Positions 11,101 to 18,658 of a stretch of 64,000 nucleotides of DNA are shown piece after piece. The stretch lies in NCBI GenBank assembly GCA_963777045.1, contig CAVZPD010000010.1:62001-126000 (forward strand), read 5' to 3'. The stretch is from JAPSGM01 sp963777045 (GTDB lineage Bacteria; Chloroflexota; Limnocylindria; QHBO01). The translations under genes were made by a program, and so were the position numbers. The number at the start of each line of letters is the position of its first letter. The first letter of the stretch is position 1. The notes below the pieces were generated by a model. The model was given only the letters and a program-made list of their open reading frames with translations, made no database searches and was not told where the DNA came from.

Positions 11101-11621
11101 GCGACGAACTGCCAGTCATCGATGATGAAGGTGCACGGCTCCGTCAGCCGCTCGTACATCTCTGCCAGGAGGTAAGCGGCCACGCCCGGGCGCGACGAGC
11201 CTGGTCCGCCCATCTGCTCCAGCATTGAGTGGGCGCGCCGGCCGAATCCTGCATGCCGCTGGCTGATCGACTCGATCAGGTAGCTGATGTGCAGCGACCA
11301 GTCGCGGTCGTTGCGATCGAGCTTGTACCAGTAGCAGGGGAAGTCGACCTCGCGCTCCCACTGCCACAGGAGGGTGGTCTTGCCGTAGCCTGCATCCGCC
11401 GCGATGACCACGGCCCTGCACTCGGAGCTCTCGTTGAGCCAGTCGATGAGTCGCGCACGCCGCAACGTCGGGGTCACGTAGTGAGGGGACGTGACCTTGT
11501 TGTGGATCAGCGGGTAGACGTACTGGATGTCCGACAATCGGTGCCCCGGTGGCGGATGCCCTGCGCGACGAGACGAGCTCCCCCGATACCGACCGGCGCG
11601 CCCCCCGCACCACCTCGGCAC
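8181..11621 (-). pseudogene. MalT-like STAND/TPR regulator with SARP-type (wHTH-BTAD) C-terminus, multiple frameshifts
   Basis: The uninterrupted part (11621 to about 9450) begins with PTLRRARLIDWLNE, has Walker A ADAGYGKTT, Walker B FIIDDW and a long helical TPR-like region, as in MalT-type signal-transducing ATPases. The rest is spread over several frames: helical repeats (about 9450-9080), a winged-helix segment (RRRTRTLLGLIAGHG, about 8870-8760), the BTAD start (GLNQTVFQLRRALDP, about 8760-8525), YLGELRYEDWANRL (about 8525-8420) and a final BTAD end stopping at 8181. At least four indels lie in 8.4-9.5 kb and none in 9.6-11.6 kb. Either decay or assembly error fits. The true start may be downstream of GTG 11621. 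Confidence 0.7.
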
Positions 11622-11639
11622 GAGTGAGGATAGGCGGCG

Positions 11640-11850
11640 CCGATTATCAGCCGCTTACCACCCGATTGACCAGCCCTGCCGCTCGTTTCAGCGTGGATCA
11701 GCCGGCAGCTGGCGCCAACGACCAGGATTCGCCGATGTCGGCGGTCCAGGTCGCCGCTTCATTGCCACTTCCATCATCTGCTGGCGATTCCGACCATGAA
11801 TCGGTCCGTCCAGGCGGATTCGTGGTCGATACCGCCACGGGCTGGCGACG
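11640..11850. repeat. Intergenic inverted-module repeat related to 50455-50640
   Basis: Contains GATTCGTGGTCGATACCGCC at about 11817, which matches GGTTCGTGGCCGATACCGCG at 50598 and continues into a shared GGCTGGC. An inverted relative (GCCAGCTGG...GACCAGGATTCG) lies near 11705-11735. No gene is supported in 11622-11926 apart from this. Confidence 0.55.
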
Positions 11851-11926
11851 GGGTCAGGCGGCGACGGGCCGCGGAACGGCACGGCACGCAGGCTGCTGAC
11901 GCATCGGCCGGAGGTGATTTGGACCG

Positions 11927-12313
11927 ATGCCGATTCGAGAGGACCTTCCGGGGACGATCGAGCGGTCCCCCAAGAAGGCGCAGGAGACGTTCGCCAAGAC
12001 GCATGACTCGGCGGTGGAGACGTACGGGGAGGGGGAGCGAGCCCATCGCACCGCCTACTCCGCGCTCAAGCATTCGTTCGAGAAGGTGGGCGACCACTGG
12101 GAGCCGAAGGACGAGCGAGGACCATCGGATCCGAGGGCGAAGCGAGGTGGCCGCGAGGCTCGCGAGGGGAAGGGCGAGACGTTCGGTGGCGTGGACCTGT
12201 TCGGCAACACCAAGCAGGACCTCTACGAGCGAGCCCGCAAGCTGAACGTGCGCGGCCGCTCATCGATGAACAAGAAGGAGCTGGCCCGAGCCATCGCCGC
12301 CAGGCAGGATTGA
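11927..12313 (+). CDS. ChaB-like domain fused to Rho N-terminal-like domain
   Basis: A 128-residue protein. Residues 1-62 (MPIREDLPGTIERSPKKAQE...HRTAYSALKHSFEKVGDHW) match the ChaB fold, named after a putative regulator of cation transport. Residues 93-128 (TKQDLYERARKLNVRGRSSMNKKELARAI) match the SAP-like Rho_N helical motif that binds nucleic acid. A charged, Gly-rich linker joins them. The cellular role is not established. Confidence 0.8.
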   Translation: MPIREDLPGTIERSPKKAQETFAKTHDSAVETYGEGERAHRTAYSALKHSFEKVGDHWEPKDERGPSDPRAKRGGREAREGKGETFGGVDLFGNTKQDLYERARKLNVRGRSSMNKKELARAIAARQD

Positions 12314-12354
12314 CCGATGTGGGCGGGCCGCGCGCGCCCGCCCGAACGGCAGAG

Positions 12355-12585
12355 CTAGCGCAGCTTGTCGCGCAGCGCGTCGAGCAGGCGCTCGGCGTGC
12401 TTGCGGTCGTCGCGCAGCAGCTCCTCGAAGAGCTCGCGTCCATCGCCCTGCGCGTCGTCGCGGTACATCTCGTACGCCTCGATGGACTCGAGCTTCGAGG
12501 TCAGCGCCTGCAACAGGTCGTACGTCGCGTTGTCGACCGGCGACTCCATGCCGCCGCGACGGGTCTGGGTTGCGCTCTGGATCAT
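12355..12585 (-). CDS. Small helical ferritin-like protein
   Basis: A 76-residue protein from ATG 12585, with GGGGG about 7 nt upstream. After a short polar start the sequence is helical, with ESIEAYEMYRDDA and ELFEELLRDDRKHAERLLDAL. The Glu-Tyr...Asp...His pattern recalls half of a ferritin/rubrerythrin four-helix bundle, as in small ferritin-like proteins. Metal binding is a guess. It is transcribed convergently with the ChaB/Rho_N gene. Confidence 0.55.
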   Translation of the reverse strand: MIQSATQTRRGGMESPVDNATYDLLQALTSKLESIEAYEMYRDDAQGDGRELFEELLRDDRKHAERLLDALRDKLR

Positions 12586-12716
12586 CTCATCCCCCTTGTC
12601 AGTGCGTTGGTTGGACGGGGAGCCCGGAAGCAAGCGCCATGCCTGCGCGTCGCGCCAACCGATTCTCACCGCAGGGGATCTCCGGGGCCCGCGCGTTGGT
12701 CTAGAGTCGCGGGTAC

Positions 12717-13238
12717 GTGCGCGCCTTCATCGGTCTCGGCGGCAACATCGGCGACCCCAGGCGGGCCTTCGTCGGGGCTCTGCGGGAGCTCGCGGAGATC
12801 GGCCAGGTCGTGCGCGTGTCGAGCCTCTACGAGACGAAGCCGCGCGACTTCGCGGACCAGCCCATCTTCACGAACGCGGTGATCGAGCTCGTCACCGAGC
12901 TCGGCCCGGCAGAGCTCCTCTTCCATGCGAAGCGCATCGAGGTCGCGCTGGGTCGCGATCCGCAGGGGATTCGCTTCGGTCCCCGGATCGTGGACCTGGA
13001 CATCCTCGCCTTCGATGGCATGTGCATCACCGACACGGAGCTCGACCTCATCGTGCCGCACCCCCGTCTGCAGGAGCGTCGGTTCGCCCTCGAGCCGCTG
13101 GCCGAGCTGGAGCCGAGCTTCCGGCCATGGCGCAATTGCGCCGACCTGCGGACCGATGTCACCGTGGCCGATCTCCTGCCGAGCGTCGCCGACCAGGACG
13201 TGCGGCGGATCAGCGAGACCGACTGGGCGGACCGATAG
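12717..13238 (+). CDS. folK: 2-amino-4-hydroxy-6-hydroxymethyldihydropteridine diphosphokinase
   Basis: Transfers pyrophosphate from ATP to 6-hydroxymethyl-7,8-dihydropterin in folate synthesis; cytosolic. The 173 residues show the family pattern: FIGLGGNIGDPRRAF at the N-terminus, SSLYETKP, QPIFTNAVIE, then GRDPQGIRFGPRIVDLDILAFDG and the signature VPHPRLQERRFALEPLAEL. The start is GTG 12717, immediately before the conserved RAFIGLGGN. Other folate genes are not adjacent. Confidence 0.93.
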   Translation: MRAFIGLGGNIGDPRRAFVGALRELAEIGQVVRVSSLYETKPRDFADQPIFTNAVIELVTELGPAELLFHAKRIEVALGRDPQGIRFGPRIVDLDILAFDGMCITDTELDLIVPHPRLQERRFALEPLAELEPSFRPWRNCADLRTDVTVADLLPSVADQDVRRISETDWADR

Positions 13239-13331
13239 CGCCGCGCGGTCCGCGGACCGTAGCTCCCGCCGCCGCGCAGCCCCCCCGCTCCCTTGCGTCC
13301 GTGGCTCCCTGCGCCCGGGCTCCCTGCGCCC

Positions 13332-13788
13332 GCGAAGTTGTCAGGTGCCGTCCTGAGTCGCGTTATCCGAGATCCGAAGCGGCGGCGGACGCCGGCGGAG
13401 GCGATTCACGCTCGGAGCAGCGGGCACGCCGGGTAGCAGCGTGCGCGGGTGTCGGATAAGGATGCCGTGACGCGACATCTGACGAGTTCCTCGCTCTCGC
13501 GGTTCCCCGCGGATCGTTTCCCGCAACCGGTCGCGCGGATCGCCCCGCAACCGCGCGTGACGAGTTCGCGCGGATCGGCCCGCGTCGAGCCGCGCAACCG
13601 CGCGCGAAGTTGTCAGGTGCTGTCGTGAGTCGCGTTATCCGAGTCGCGGGCGGGCCAGATGCGTGGGCCTGCGACGATTCACGCTCGGCCGGGCCGCGGC
13701 GCCGGGTCGCGCGACGCTGCGGTGTCGGATAAGGATGCCGTGAGGCGACATCTGACGAGTTCCTCGCTCACGCGGTTCCCCGCGGATC
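13332..13788. repeat. Pair of direct copies of an element with inverted ends (GTCAGRTG / TTATCCGA)
   Basis: Copy 1 (about 13332-13516) and copy 2 (about 13605-13788) share GCGAAGTTGTCAGGTGC, GAGTCGCGTTATCCGAG, CGATTCACGCTCGG and GTGTCGGATAAGGATGCCGT followed by GACATCTGACGAGTTCCTCG; the period is 273 bp. Within each copy the left arm (GTCAGGTGC...TTATCCGA) is roughly the reverse complement of the right arm (TCGGATAAG...CATCTGAC), as in MITE-like elements. No reading frame in this 620-bp interval looks real. Confidence 0.75.
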
Positions 13789-13840
13789 ACGAGTTCGCGT
13801 GACGAGTTCGCGTGACGAGTTCGCGTGACGAGTTCGCGCG
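13789..13840. repeat. 13-bp tandem repeat (ACGAGTTCGCGTG, four copies)
   Basis: Four back-to-back copies, the last with one change (ACGAGTTCGCGCG), follow the right end of the second palindromic copy. A diverged copy occurs at about 13560. It may have grown from the GACGAGTTC end of the neighbouring element. Confidence 0.9.
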
Positions 13841-13865
13841 GCCCACGCCTCATCGGGGCCCGCGG

Positions 13866-14843
13866 CTAGAGGCGGACGCGCGGCGGAGACTGGCGGTCGA
13901 AGGTGTGGACCGTATCGATGAAGCGGACCACGCCCCGCGAGTAGCTCATCACCAGCGAGTGGGTCCGCGCGCCGCCGCCGAAGAAGCGGACGCCACGCAG
14001 GAGCTCGCCGTCGGTCACGCCGGTCGCGGAGAAGACGACCTGCTCACCGGATGCCAGGTCGTCGGTGAAGTAGACCCGCTCCGTGTCGTCAACGTCCACG
14101 CCCATGCGCCGTGCCCGCTCCTTCTCCTCGTCGGAACGCCACACGAACTTGCCCTGGATCTCTCCGCCCAGGCACTTGAGCGCCGCGGCGGCCAGCACGC
14201 CCTCGGGCGCCCCGCCGATGCCCATCACGGCATGCACGCCGGTACCGGAGACGGCCACGCTGATCCCGCCGGTGAGGTCGCCGTCGCCGATCAGCTTGAT
14301 TCGCGCCCCGGTGGCTCGCACATCGGCGATCAGCTGCTCGTGGCGCGGCCGCTCGAGGATGATGACGGTGATGTCCCACGGCTCGCGACCCAGCCGCTGG
14401 GCGATGGTCCGGATGGTGACCTCCGCCGGGTCGTCGACGCTGACGTGACCCGCCACCTGCGGCCCGACGATCAGCTTGCGCATGTAGGTGTCCGGCGCGT
14501 GCAGCAACCCTCCCGGCTCGGCCGCGGCCAGGACCGCGGTGGCGTTGGGTGATCCGGTGGCCACCAGGTTCGTGCCCTCCAGGGGGTCGACCGCGATGTC
14601 GATCGCGACGGCGGCCTCCGGGTTGCCCACCTTCTCGCCGATGTAGAGCATGGGCGCCTCGTCCCGTTCGCCCTCGCCGATGACGATGGTGCCGCTGATC
14701 TCCGCCTCCTCCATGGCGTGCCGCATCGCCTCGACGGCGGCGTGGTCGGCGCCCTCGCGGTCACCGCGGCCCATGAGGCGAGCGGCCGCGATGGCGCCCG
14801 CCTCGGTTGCGGCGACGGCCTCGACGGAGATCAGCTTTTCCAT
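13866..14843 (-). CDS. glpX: Class II fructose-1,6-bisphosphatase
   Basis: Hydrolyses fructose-1,6-bisphosphate to fructose-6-phosphate in gluconeogenesis; cytosolic, metal dependent. The 325 residues contain the GlpX signatures IVIGEGERDEAPMLYIGEKVG and DIAVDPLEGTNL, IKLIGDGDLTGGISV, and the MGIGGAPEGVLAAAALKCLGGE segment. Length is normal. It starts 24 bp after the purH stop on the same strand, so the two are likely co-transcribed. Confidence 0.95.
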   Translation of the reverse strand: MEKLISVEAVAATEAGAIAAARLMGRGDREGADHAAVEAMRHAMEEAEISGTIVIGEGERDEAPMLYIGEKVGNPEAAVAIDIAVDPLEGTNLVATGSPNATAVLAAAEPGGLLHAPDTYMRKLIVGPQVAGHVSVDDPAEVTIRTIAQRLGREPWDITVIILERPRHEQLIADVRATGARIKLIGDGDLTGGISVAVSGTGVHAVMGIGGAPEGVLAAAALKCLGGEIQGKFVWRSDEEKERARRMGVDVDDTERVYFTDDLASGEQVVFSATGVTDGELLRGVRFFGGGARTHSLVMSYSRGVVRFIDTVHTFDRQSPPRVRL

Positions 14844-14867
14844 GCGGTCGGATCCCTCAAGCGTGTT

Positions 14868-16412
14868 TCAGTGCCGGAAGTGGCGGCGTCCGGTGAAGAC
14901 CATGGCCATGTGGTGGCGGTCGGCAACCTCGATGGCCATCTCGTCGCGGATGCTGCCGCCCGGCTGGATGATGGCGGTCACCCCGGCCTGCGCCGCGATC
15001 TGGATGCCGTCCGGGAACGGGAAGTAGGCATCGGAGGCCATGACCGAGAGCGGCGCACGCTCTCCGGCCTTGCGCAGCGCCACCTCGACGCTCACCACGC
15101 GTGACGGCTGCCCGGCCCCCATGCCGATCATGGCGTGCTTCTTGGCGAGCACGACCGCGTTCGACTTGACGTGCCGCACCGCGCGCCACGAGAAGAGCAG
15201 GTCGGTCAGCTCCTCCAGGGTGGGGCGGCGCTTGGTCACGACCTGCAGCTTGTTGCGGTCCTCCTCCAGGTTGTCGGTGGTCTGCACCAGCAGTCCTCCG
15301 CCGATGCGCTTGAAGTCGAAGTTCCCGATCCCCAGGTCCGTCGGCAGCTCTTCGGCGGCGGGCACCTCCACGATCTCGAAGCCCTTCTTGGTGCGCAGGA
15401 TCTCGAGCGCCTCCTGCGTGTAGCCGGGCGCCACGATCGCCTCGAAGAAGCCGGGTCGGATGGCCCGCGCCGTGCCCTCGTCCACCACGCGGTTTGCGCC
15501 GATGATCCCGCCGTACGCGCTGACGCTGTCGCCCTCGAGCGCCAGCCGGAACGCCTCGGCGAGGTCGACCACGCTGGCCAGGCCGCACGGGTTGCCGTGC
15601 TTGACGATCGTCACGGTGGGCGTCTTGAAGTCGCTGGCGATGCTCCAGGCCGCGTCCAGGTCGAGCAGGTTGTTGAACGAGAGGTCCTTGCCGGCGATCT
15701 GGCGCGCCCCGCTGATGCTGCCGTCGGTCTGCAGCGGATCGGCGTAGAAGGCGCCCGACTGGTGAGGATTCTCGCCGTAGCGCAGGTCCGAACGCTTCTC
15801 GACCACCAGCGTCAGGCGGCTCGGGAAGAGCGTGCCCGCCTGCTGGTTGAGGTAGGAGGCGACGTGCGCATCGTAGGCGCCGGTGAGGGCGAAGGCCTCG
15901 GCCGCCAGCTTCTGGCGGGTCTCCGGGCTGACGGTGCCCTGTGCCTTCAGGTCGCGCAGGACCTTTGCGTACTGGGTCTTGTCGCTCACCGCGGCCACGC
16001 CCGGGAAGTTCTTGGCGGCGGCGCGCAGCAGGGCGACTCCGCCGATGTCGATCTTCTCCAGCGCCTGGTCGAGCGAGACGTCGCCGTCGCGCACGGTGGC
16101 GGCGAAGGGGTACAGGTTGACCACCACGATGTCGAGCTGCTCGATACCGTGCTCGGCCAGCTGCGCCAGGTGGTCGGGCTGGTCACGGCGAGCCAGGAGC
16201 GCGGCGAAGATGTTGGGGTGGAGCGTCTTGACGCGGCCGCCCAGGATCTCGGGCGAGTCGGTCAGGTCGGTGATGGAACGGACCTCGATGCCCTCATCGG
16301 CCAGGTGCGCGCGGGTGCCGTCGGTGGCGAAGCACTCGACCCCGGCGTCGCTGAGGCCCCGGGCCAGCTCGATGATGCCTTCGCGGTCCGAGACGGAGAG
16401 GAGTGCGCGCAA
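14868..16412 (-). CDS. purH: Bifunctional AICAR formyltransferase / IMP cyclohydrolase
   Basis: Catalyses the last two steps of purine synthesis. The N-terminal MGS-like IMP cyclohydrolase domain (about 1-150: LLSVSDREGIIELARGL, GGRVKTLHPNIFAALLARRD) is followed by the AICAR transformylase domain with RYGENPHQSGAFY, IVKHGNPCGLA and the C-terminal SDAYFPFPDGIQIAAQAGVTAIIQPGGSIRD. I chose TTG 16412 (514 aa, normal length; GAGGT just upstream) because sequence further upstream is not PurH-like. It heads the purH-glpX unit. Confidence 0.95.
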   Translation of the reverse strand: MRALLSVSDREGIIELARGLSDAGVECFATDGTRAHLADEGIEVRSITDLTDSPEILGGRVKTLHPNIFAALLARRDQPDHLAQLAEHGIEQLDIVVVNLYPFAATVRDGDVSLDQALEKIDIGGVALLRAAAKNFPGVAAVSDKTQYAKVLRDLKAQGTVSPETRQKLAAEAFALTGAYDAHVASYLNQQAGTLFPSRLTLVVEKRSDLRYGENPHQSGAFYADPLQTDGSISGARQIAGKDLSFNNLLDLDAAWSIASDFKTPTVTIVKHGNPCGLASVVDLAEAFRLALEGDSVSAYGGIIGANRVVDEGTARAIRPGFFEAIVAPGYTQEALEILRTKKGFEIVEVPAAEELPTDLGIGNFDFKRIGGGLLVQTTDNLEEDRNKLQVVTKRRPTLEELTDLLFSWRAVRHVKSNAVVLAKKHAMIGMGAGQPSRVVSVEVALRKAGERAPLSVMASDAYFPFPDGIQIAAQAGVTAIIQPGGSIRDEMAIEVADRHHMAMVFTGRRHFRH

Positions 16413-16522
16413 GGGAACCTCGATGCGGCGTGGTCGTCGGGAACCGTGATTATATCGTCGCCGGCGCCCGCCTAGCACGGCGCCGCTGGCCGGCGCGAAC
16501 CCTCTGCTAGACTCCTGAACCG

Positions 16523-16939
16523 ATGAGCGACCTCGTCTCTCCCTTCACCCCCATCACCTACCCGAACCTGTTCACCCTGATGTGGGCCGGCGGCCTCGTC
16601 ATCGTGCTCGGTGGCATCGCCGTCTACACCGTGGCGCAGAGCAGGTACCGCCGCTACCCGGAGATCCTGGCGCTGCACGAGTGGGTCTTCTGGTCGATCG
16701 TGATCACCTGGGGCATCGTCCCGCTGCTGGCCGTGATCCACGTCCCGCTGCTGCTGCTCCTGCTGATCGTGGTGCCCGGGATGGCGGTCGCGGCCTGGGC
16801 GGCCTTCGTGAAGTTCCCGCCGCGGATCGCCGCCATGAACGACGAGATCCGCCGCCAGCGCTTCGTCCCGCCGCCGCGCCGTACCGAGCGCGAGCGGTCG
16901 CGCCCCACGCCCGCCGGACGCCGCCGACGGCACCGCTGA
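16523..16939 (+). CDS. Two-helix membrane protein, unknown function
   Basis: A 138-residue product with hydrophobic segments at about residues 17-40 (LFTLMWAGGLVIVLGGIAVYTVA) and 55-95 (VFWSIVITWGIVPLLAVIHVPLLLLLLIVV), then a basic Arg/Pro-rich tail. No family recognised. It is divergent from purH and is followed by a GC hairpin at about 16963-16990 (GGACCGAGGC paired with GCCCCGGTCC). Confidence 0.6.
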   Translation: MSDLVSPFTPITYPNLFTLMWAGGLVIVLGGIAVYTVAQSRYRRYPEILALHEWVFWSIVITWGIVPLLAVIHVPLLLLLLIVVPGMAVAAWAAFVKFPPRIAAMNDEIRRQRFVPPPRRTERERSRPTPAGRRRRHR

Positions 16940-17049
16940 GCGCGGCGGTGCGCCGACCGACATGACGAAGGACCGAGGCCTCGCGCCCCGGTCCCTGATT
17001 GGTGGTTGTCGATTGGTCCCTGCCGGCCGTCGGGCCGGGCGGTCAGTGC

Positions 17050-17121
17050 CTAGAGGGCGCCGACCAGCCAGAGAATGAGCAGGATGACCAGGATGGTTCC
17101 GATGATCCCCAATCCGAACAT
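17050..17121 (-). CDS. 23-aa single-helix membrane peptide
   Basis: MFGLGIIGTILVILLILWLV plus GAL, directly preceded by a GGAGG ribosome-binding site. It is essentially one transmembrane helix, similar in style to lmo0937/DUF5670-type mini membrane proteins and to the 24-aa peptide at 50754-50828. The clean ribosome-binding site and the second copy support a real gene. Confidence 0.55.
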   Translation of the reverse strand: MFGLGIIGTILVILLILWLVGAL

Positions 17122-17227
17122 TTGTTGCCTCCTTGTGTGAGTTCGGTGACTCCCGAAGGAGCGACCTACGTGCTCATGGGAGGCACGTGGCGTGCCAACT
17201 TGCCCGGCACCGCCCGGATTGTCGGAT

Positions 17228-18025
17228 TCACGACTCGTCCTCCTCGATCGGCTCGGGCGGCTCCTCCGGTGGTCCCTCGTCCAGCTGGTCGAGCGGCGCC
17301 TCGCGCTCGAGCGCGCTGAGCTCGCCGGCATCGGTCAGGTCCAGGCTGAGCGGCGTCATGGAGGTGTAGCCGTGCTGGACCGCCCACAGATCGGTCCCCG
17401 GCTCGGTCTCTTCGATGCCGACCACGGTGAACCAGTAGTGCTGCCGGCCCATGGGATCCTCGCCGGGAACGACCTTCCCGTCGTAGCGCTTGACCGCCTG
17501 CCGCGTCCAGCGCATGCCCCGCGGATGGCGAGGCACGTTGACGTTCACGAGCTCGAGTGAGTCCTTCGGGATCAGGCACTCGAGGGCCTGCTGCACGTGC
17601 GGCTCGAGCGACGCGAAGTCGGGCTCCTCGCCGGTCACGGGCGTGCTCAGGGCAATCCCGCGCGCGCCGAACAGGACCGCCTGCCGGGCCGCCGCAACCG
17701 TCCCCGAGTGCCATGCCCCGTGACCCAGGTTGGTTCCCAGGTTCACGCCGGAGAGCACGATGTCCACCTTGTCCCACTGGAACATTCCCAGCGCCACGCA
17801 GTCGGCCGGCGTGCCGTTGACGCGGTAGGCCTCAACGCCCAGCGCCTGCATGACCGGCGTGCGCTTGTAGCTGAGCGGACGGGTGGCGGTGACGGCATGG
17901 CCGGCGGAGCTTTGCTCCACGTCCGGCGCCACGACCCGCACGTCGCCGAAGTGCGTCGCGACCTTGGCCAGTGCCGCGATGCCGGGGGAGTAGATGCCGT
18001 CGTCGTTCGCGACCAGGATCCTCAT
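17228..18025 (-). CDS. surE: 5'-nucleotidase SurE
   Basis: Metal-dependent nucleoside monophosphate phosphatase. The N-terminus MRILVANDDGIYSPGI carries the catalytic DD pair; VVAPDVEQSSAGHAVT, VNGTPADCVALG and LSGVNLGTNLGHGAWHSGTVAAA are all conserved. The 265 residues include a Glu/Pro-rich acidic C-terminal tail of about 25 residues beyond the usual fold. The start at ATG 18025 fits the family exactly. It stands alone between intergenic repeats. Confidence 0.94.
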   Translation of the reverse strand: MRILVANDDGIYSPGIAALAKVATHFGDVRVVAPDVEQSSAGHAVTATRPLSYKRTPVMQALGVEAYRVNGTPADCVALGMFQWDKVDIVLSGVNLGTNLGHGAWHSGTVAAARQAVLFGARGIALSTPVTGEEPDFASLEPHVQQALECLIPKDSLELVNVNVPRHPRGMRWTRQAVKRYDGKVVPGEDPMGRQHYWFTVVGIEETEPGTDLWAVQHGYTSMTPLSLDLTDAGELSALEREAPLDQLDEGPPEEPPEPIEEDES

Positions 18026-18106
18026 GTCCGCACGGATCCTGCAATTCGCGGTCCGGTCCGGTTGTCCTCGCCGATTGGCTCCCCTGATCAGCATCGGCCC
18101 GGCGAA

Positions 18107-18260
18107 GGTCGGCTCCCCGATAGATCTTCCGAATTGCTCCCGGATGGCGTGTGGGGCCTCAATCTGCTCGATCTATCGGTGCAGGGATCGCCGCAACTGC
18201 ACCCGGCGGCGCGCGCCGTGCGGAGCCTGCACCGATAGAACTGCCATACCTGTCCCTGGC
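18107..18260. repeat. Intergenic hairpin region upstream of surE
   Basis: CTATCGGTGCAGG (about 18173-18185) and CCTGCACCGATAG (about 18225-18237) form a perfect 13-bp inverted repeat. The modules resemble those of the repeat at 18440-18622 but are more diverged. Confidence 0.6.
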
Positions 18261-18292
18261 GGCGTGGTCTGGTGCAGATTCGGAGATCTATC

Positions 18293-18332
18293 GAACGGGA
18301 GAACGGGAGAACGGGAGAACGGGCGAACGGAG
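18293..18332. repeat. 8-bp tandem repeat (GAACGGGA, five copies)
   Basis: Three exact and two near-exact copies head to tail, between two palindromic repeat regions. No gene is supported in 18026-18658; the interval holds only repeats. Confidence 0.9.
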
Positions 18333-18439
18333 GGGCGGGCTGACCGTGGATTCAGCGGTCGGGAACGGGTATTTGGGACTGCGAATTGGATAACGCGATC
18401 CCCATTCGCCACTGACAATTTCGATGCCGCGCGGCGCGC

Positions 18440-18622
18440 TGCCCGATGCACTGGGCGATTCATCGCCCGGAGGCGGTGCGTGGTTCCGGTCTGCCGCTCC
18501 ATGGGGCAACGGCTAGCACGCCATGCGCCCAAGTGTGCCGTTCTTGCGCGGGGCTGCCCGATGCACCGGCAGTTCGACGCCGCAACGCCCCCCGTGCGCA
18601 CATCTACCCGATGTGCCGGGCA
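18440..18622. repeat. Composite palindromic intergenic repeat, copy C
   Basis: Same architecture and orientation as copies A and B near the window start: CTGGGCGATTC at the left, CTGCCGCTCCATGGGGCA at about 18491, inverted TGCCCGATGCACCGGCAG at about 18555-18572, and CTACCCGATGTGCCGGGCAG at about 18604-18623. It is more diverged than A is from B. Confidence 0.65.
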
Positions 18623-18658
18623 GCCGCTGGCCAGGACGCCAGCGGTCCACGGCATTCG

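Noticed and set aside
13332..13840. Possible CRISPR array
   Set aside because: The repeats are two long copies plus 13-bp tandem units without spacers, and no cas gene is present.
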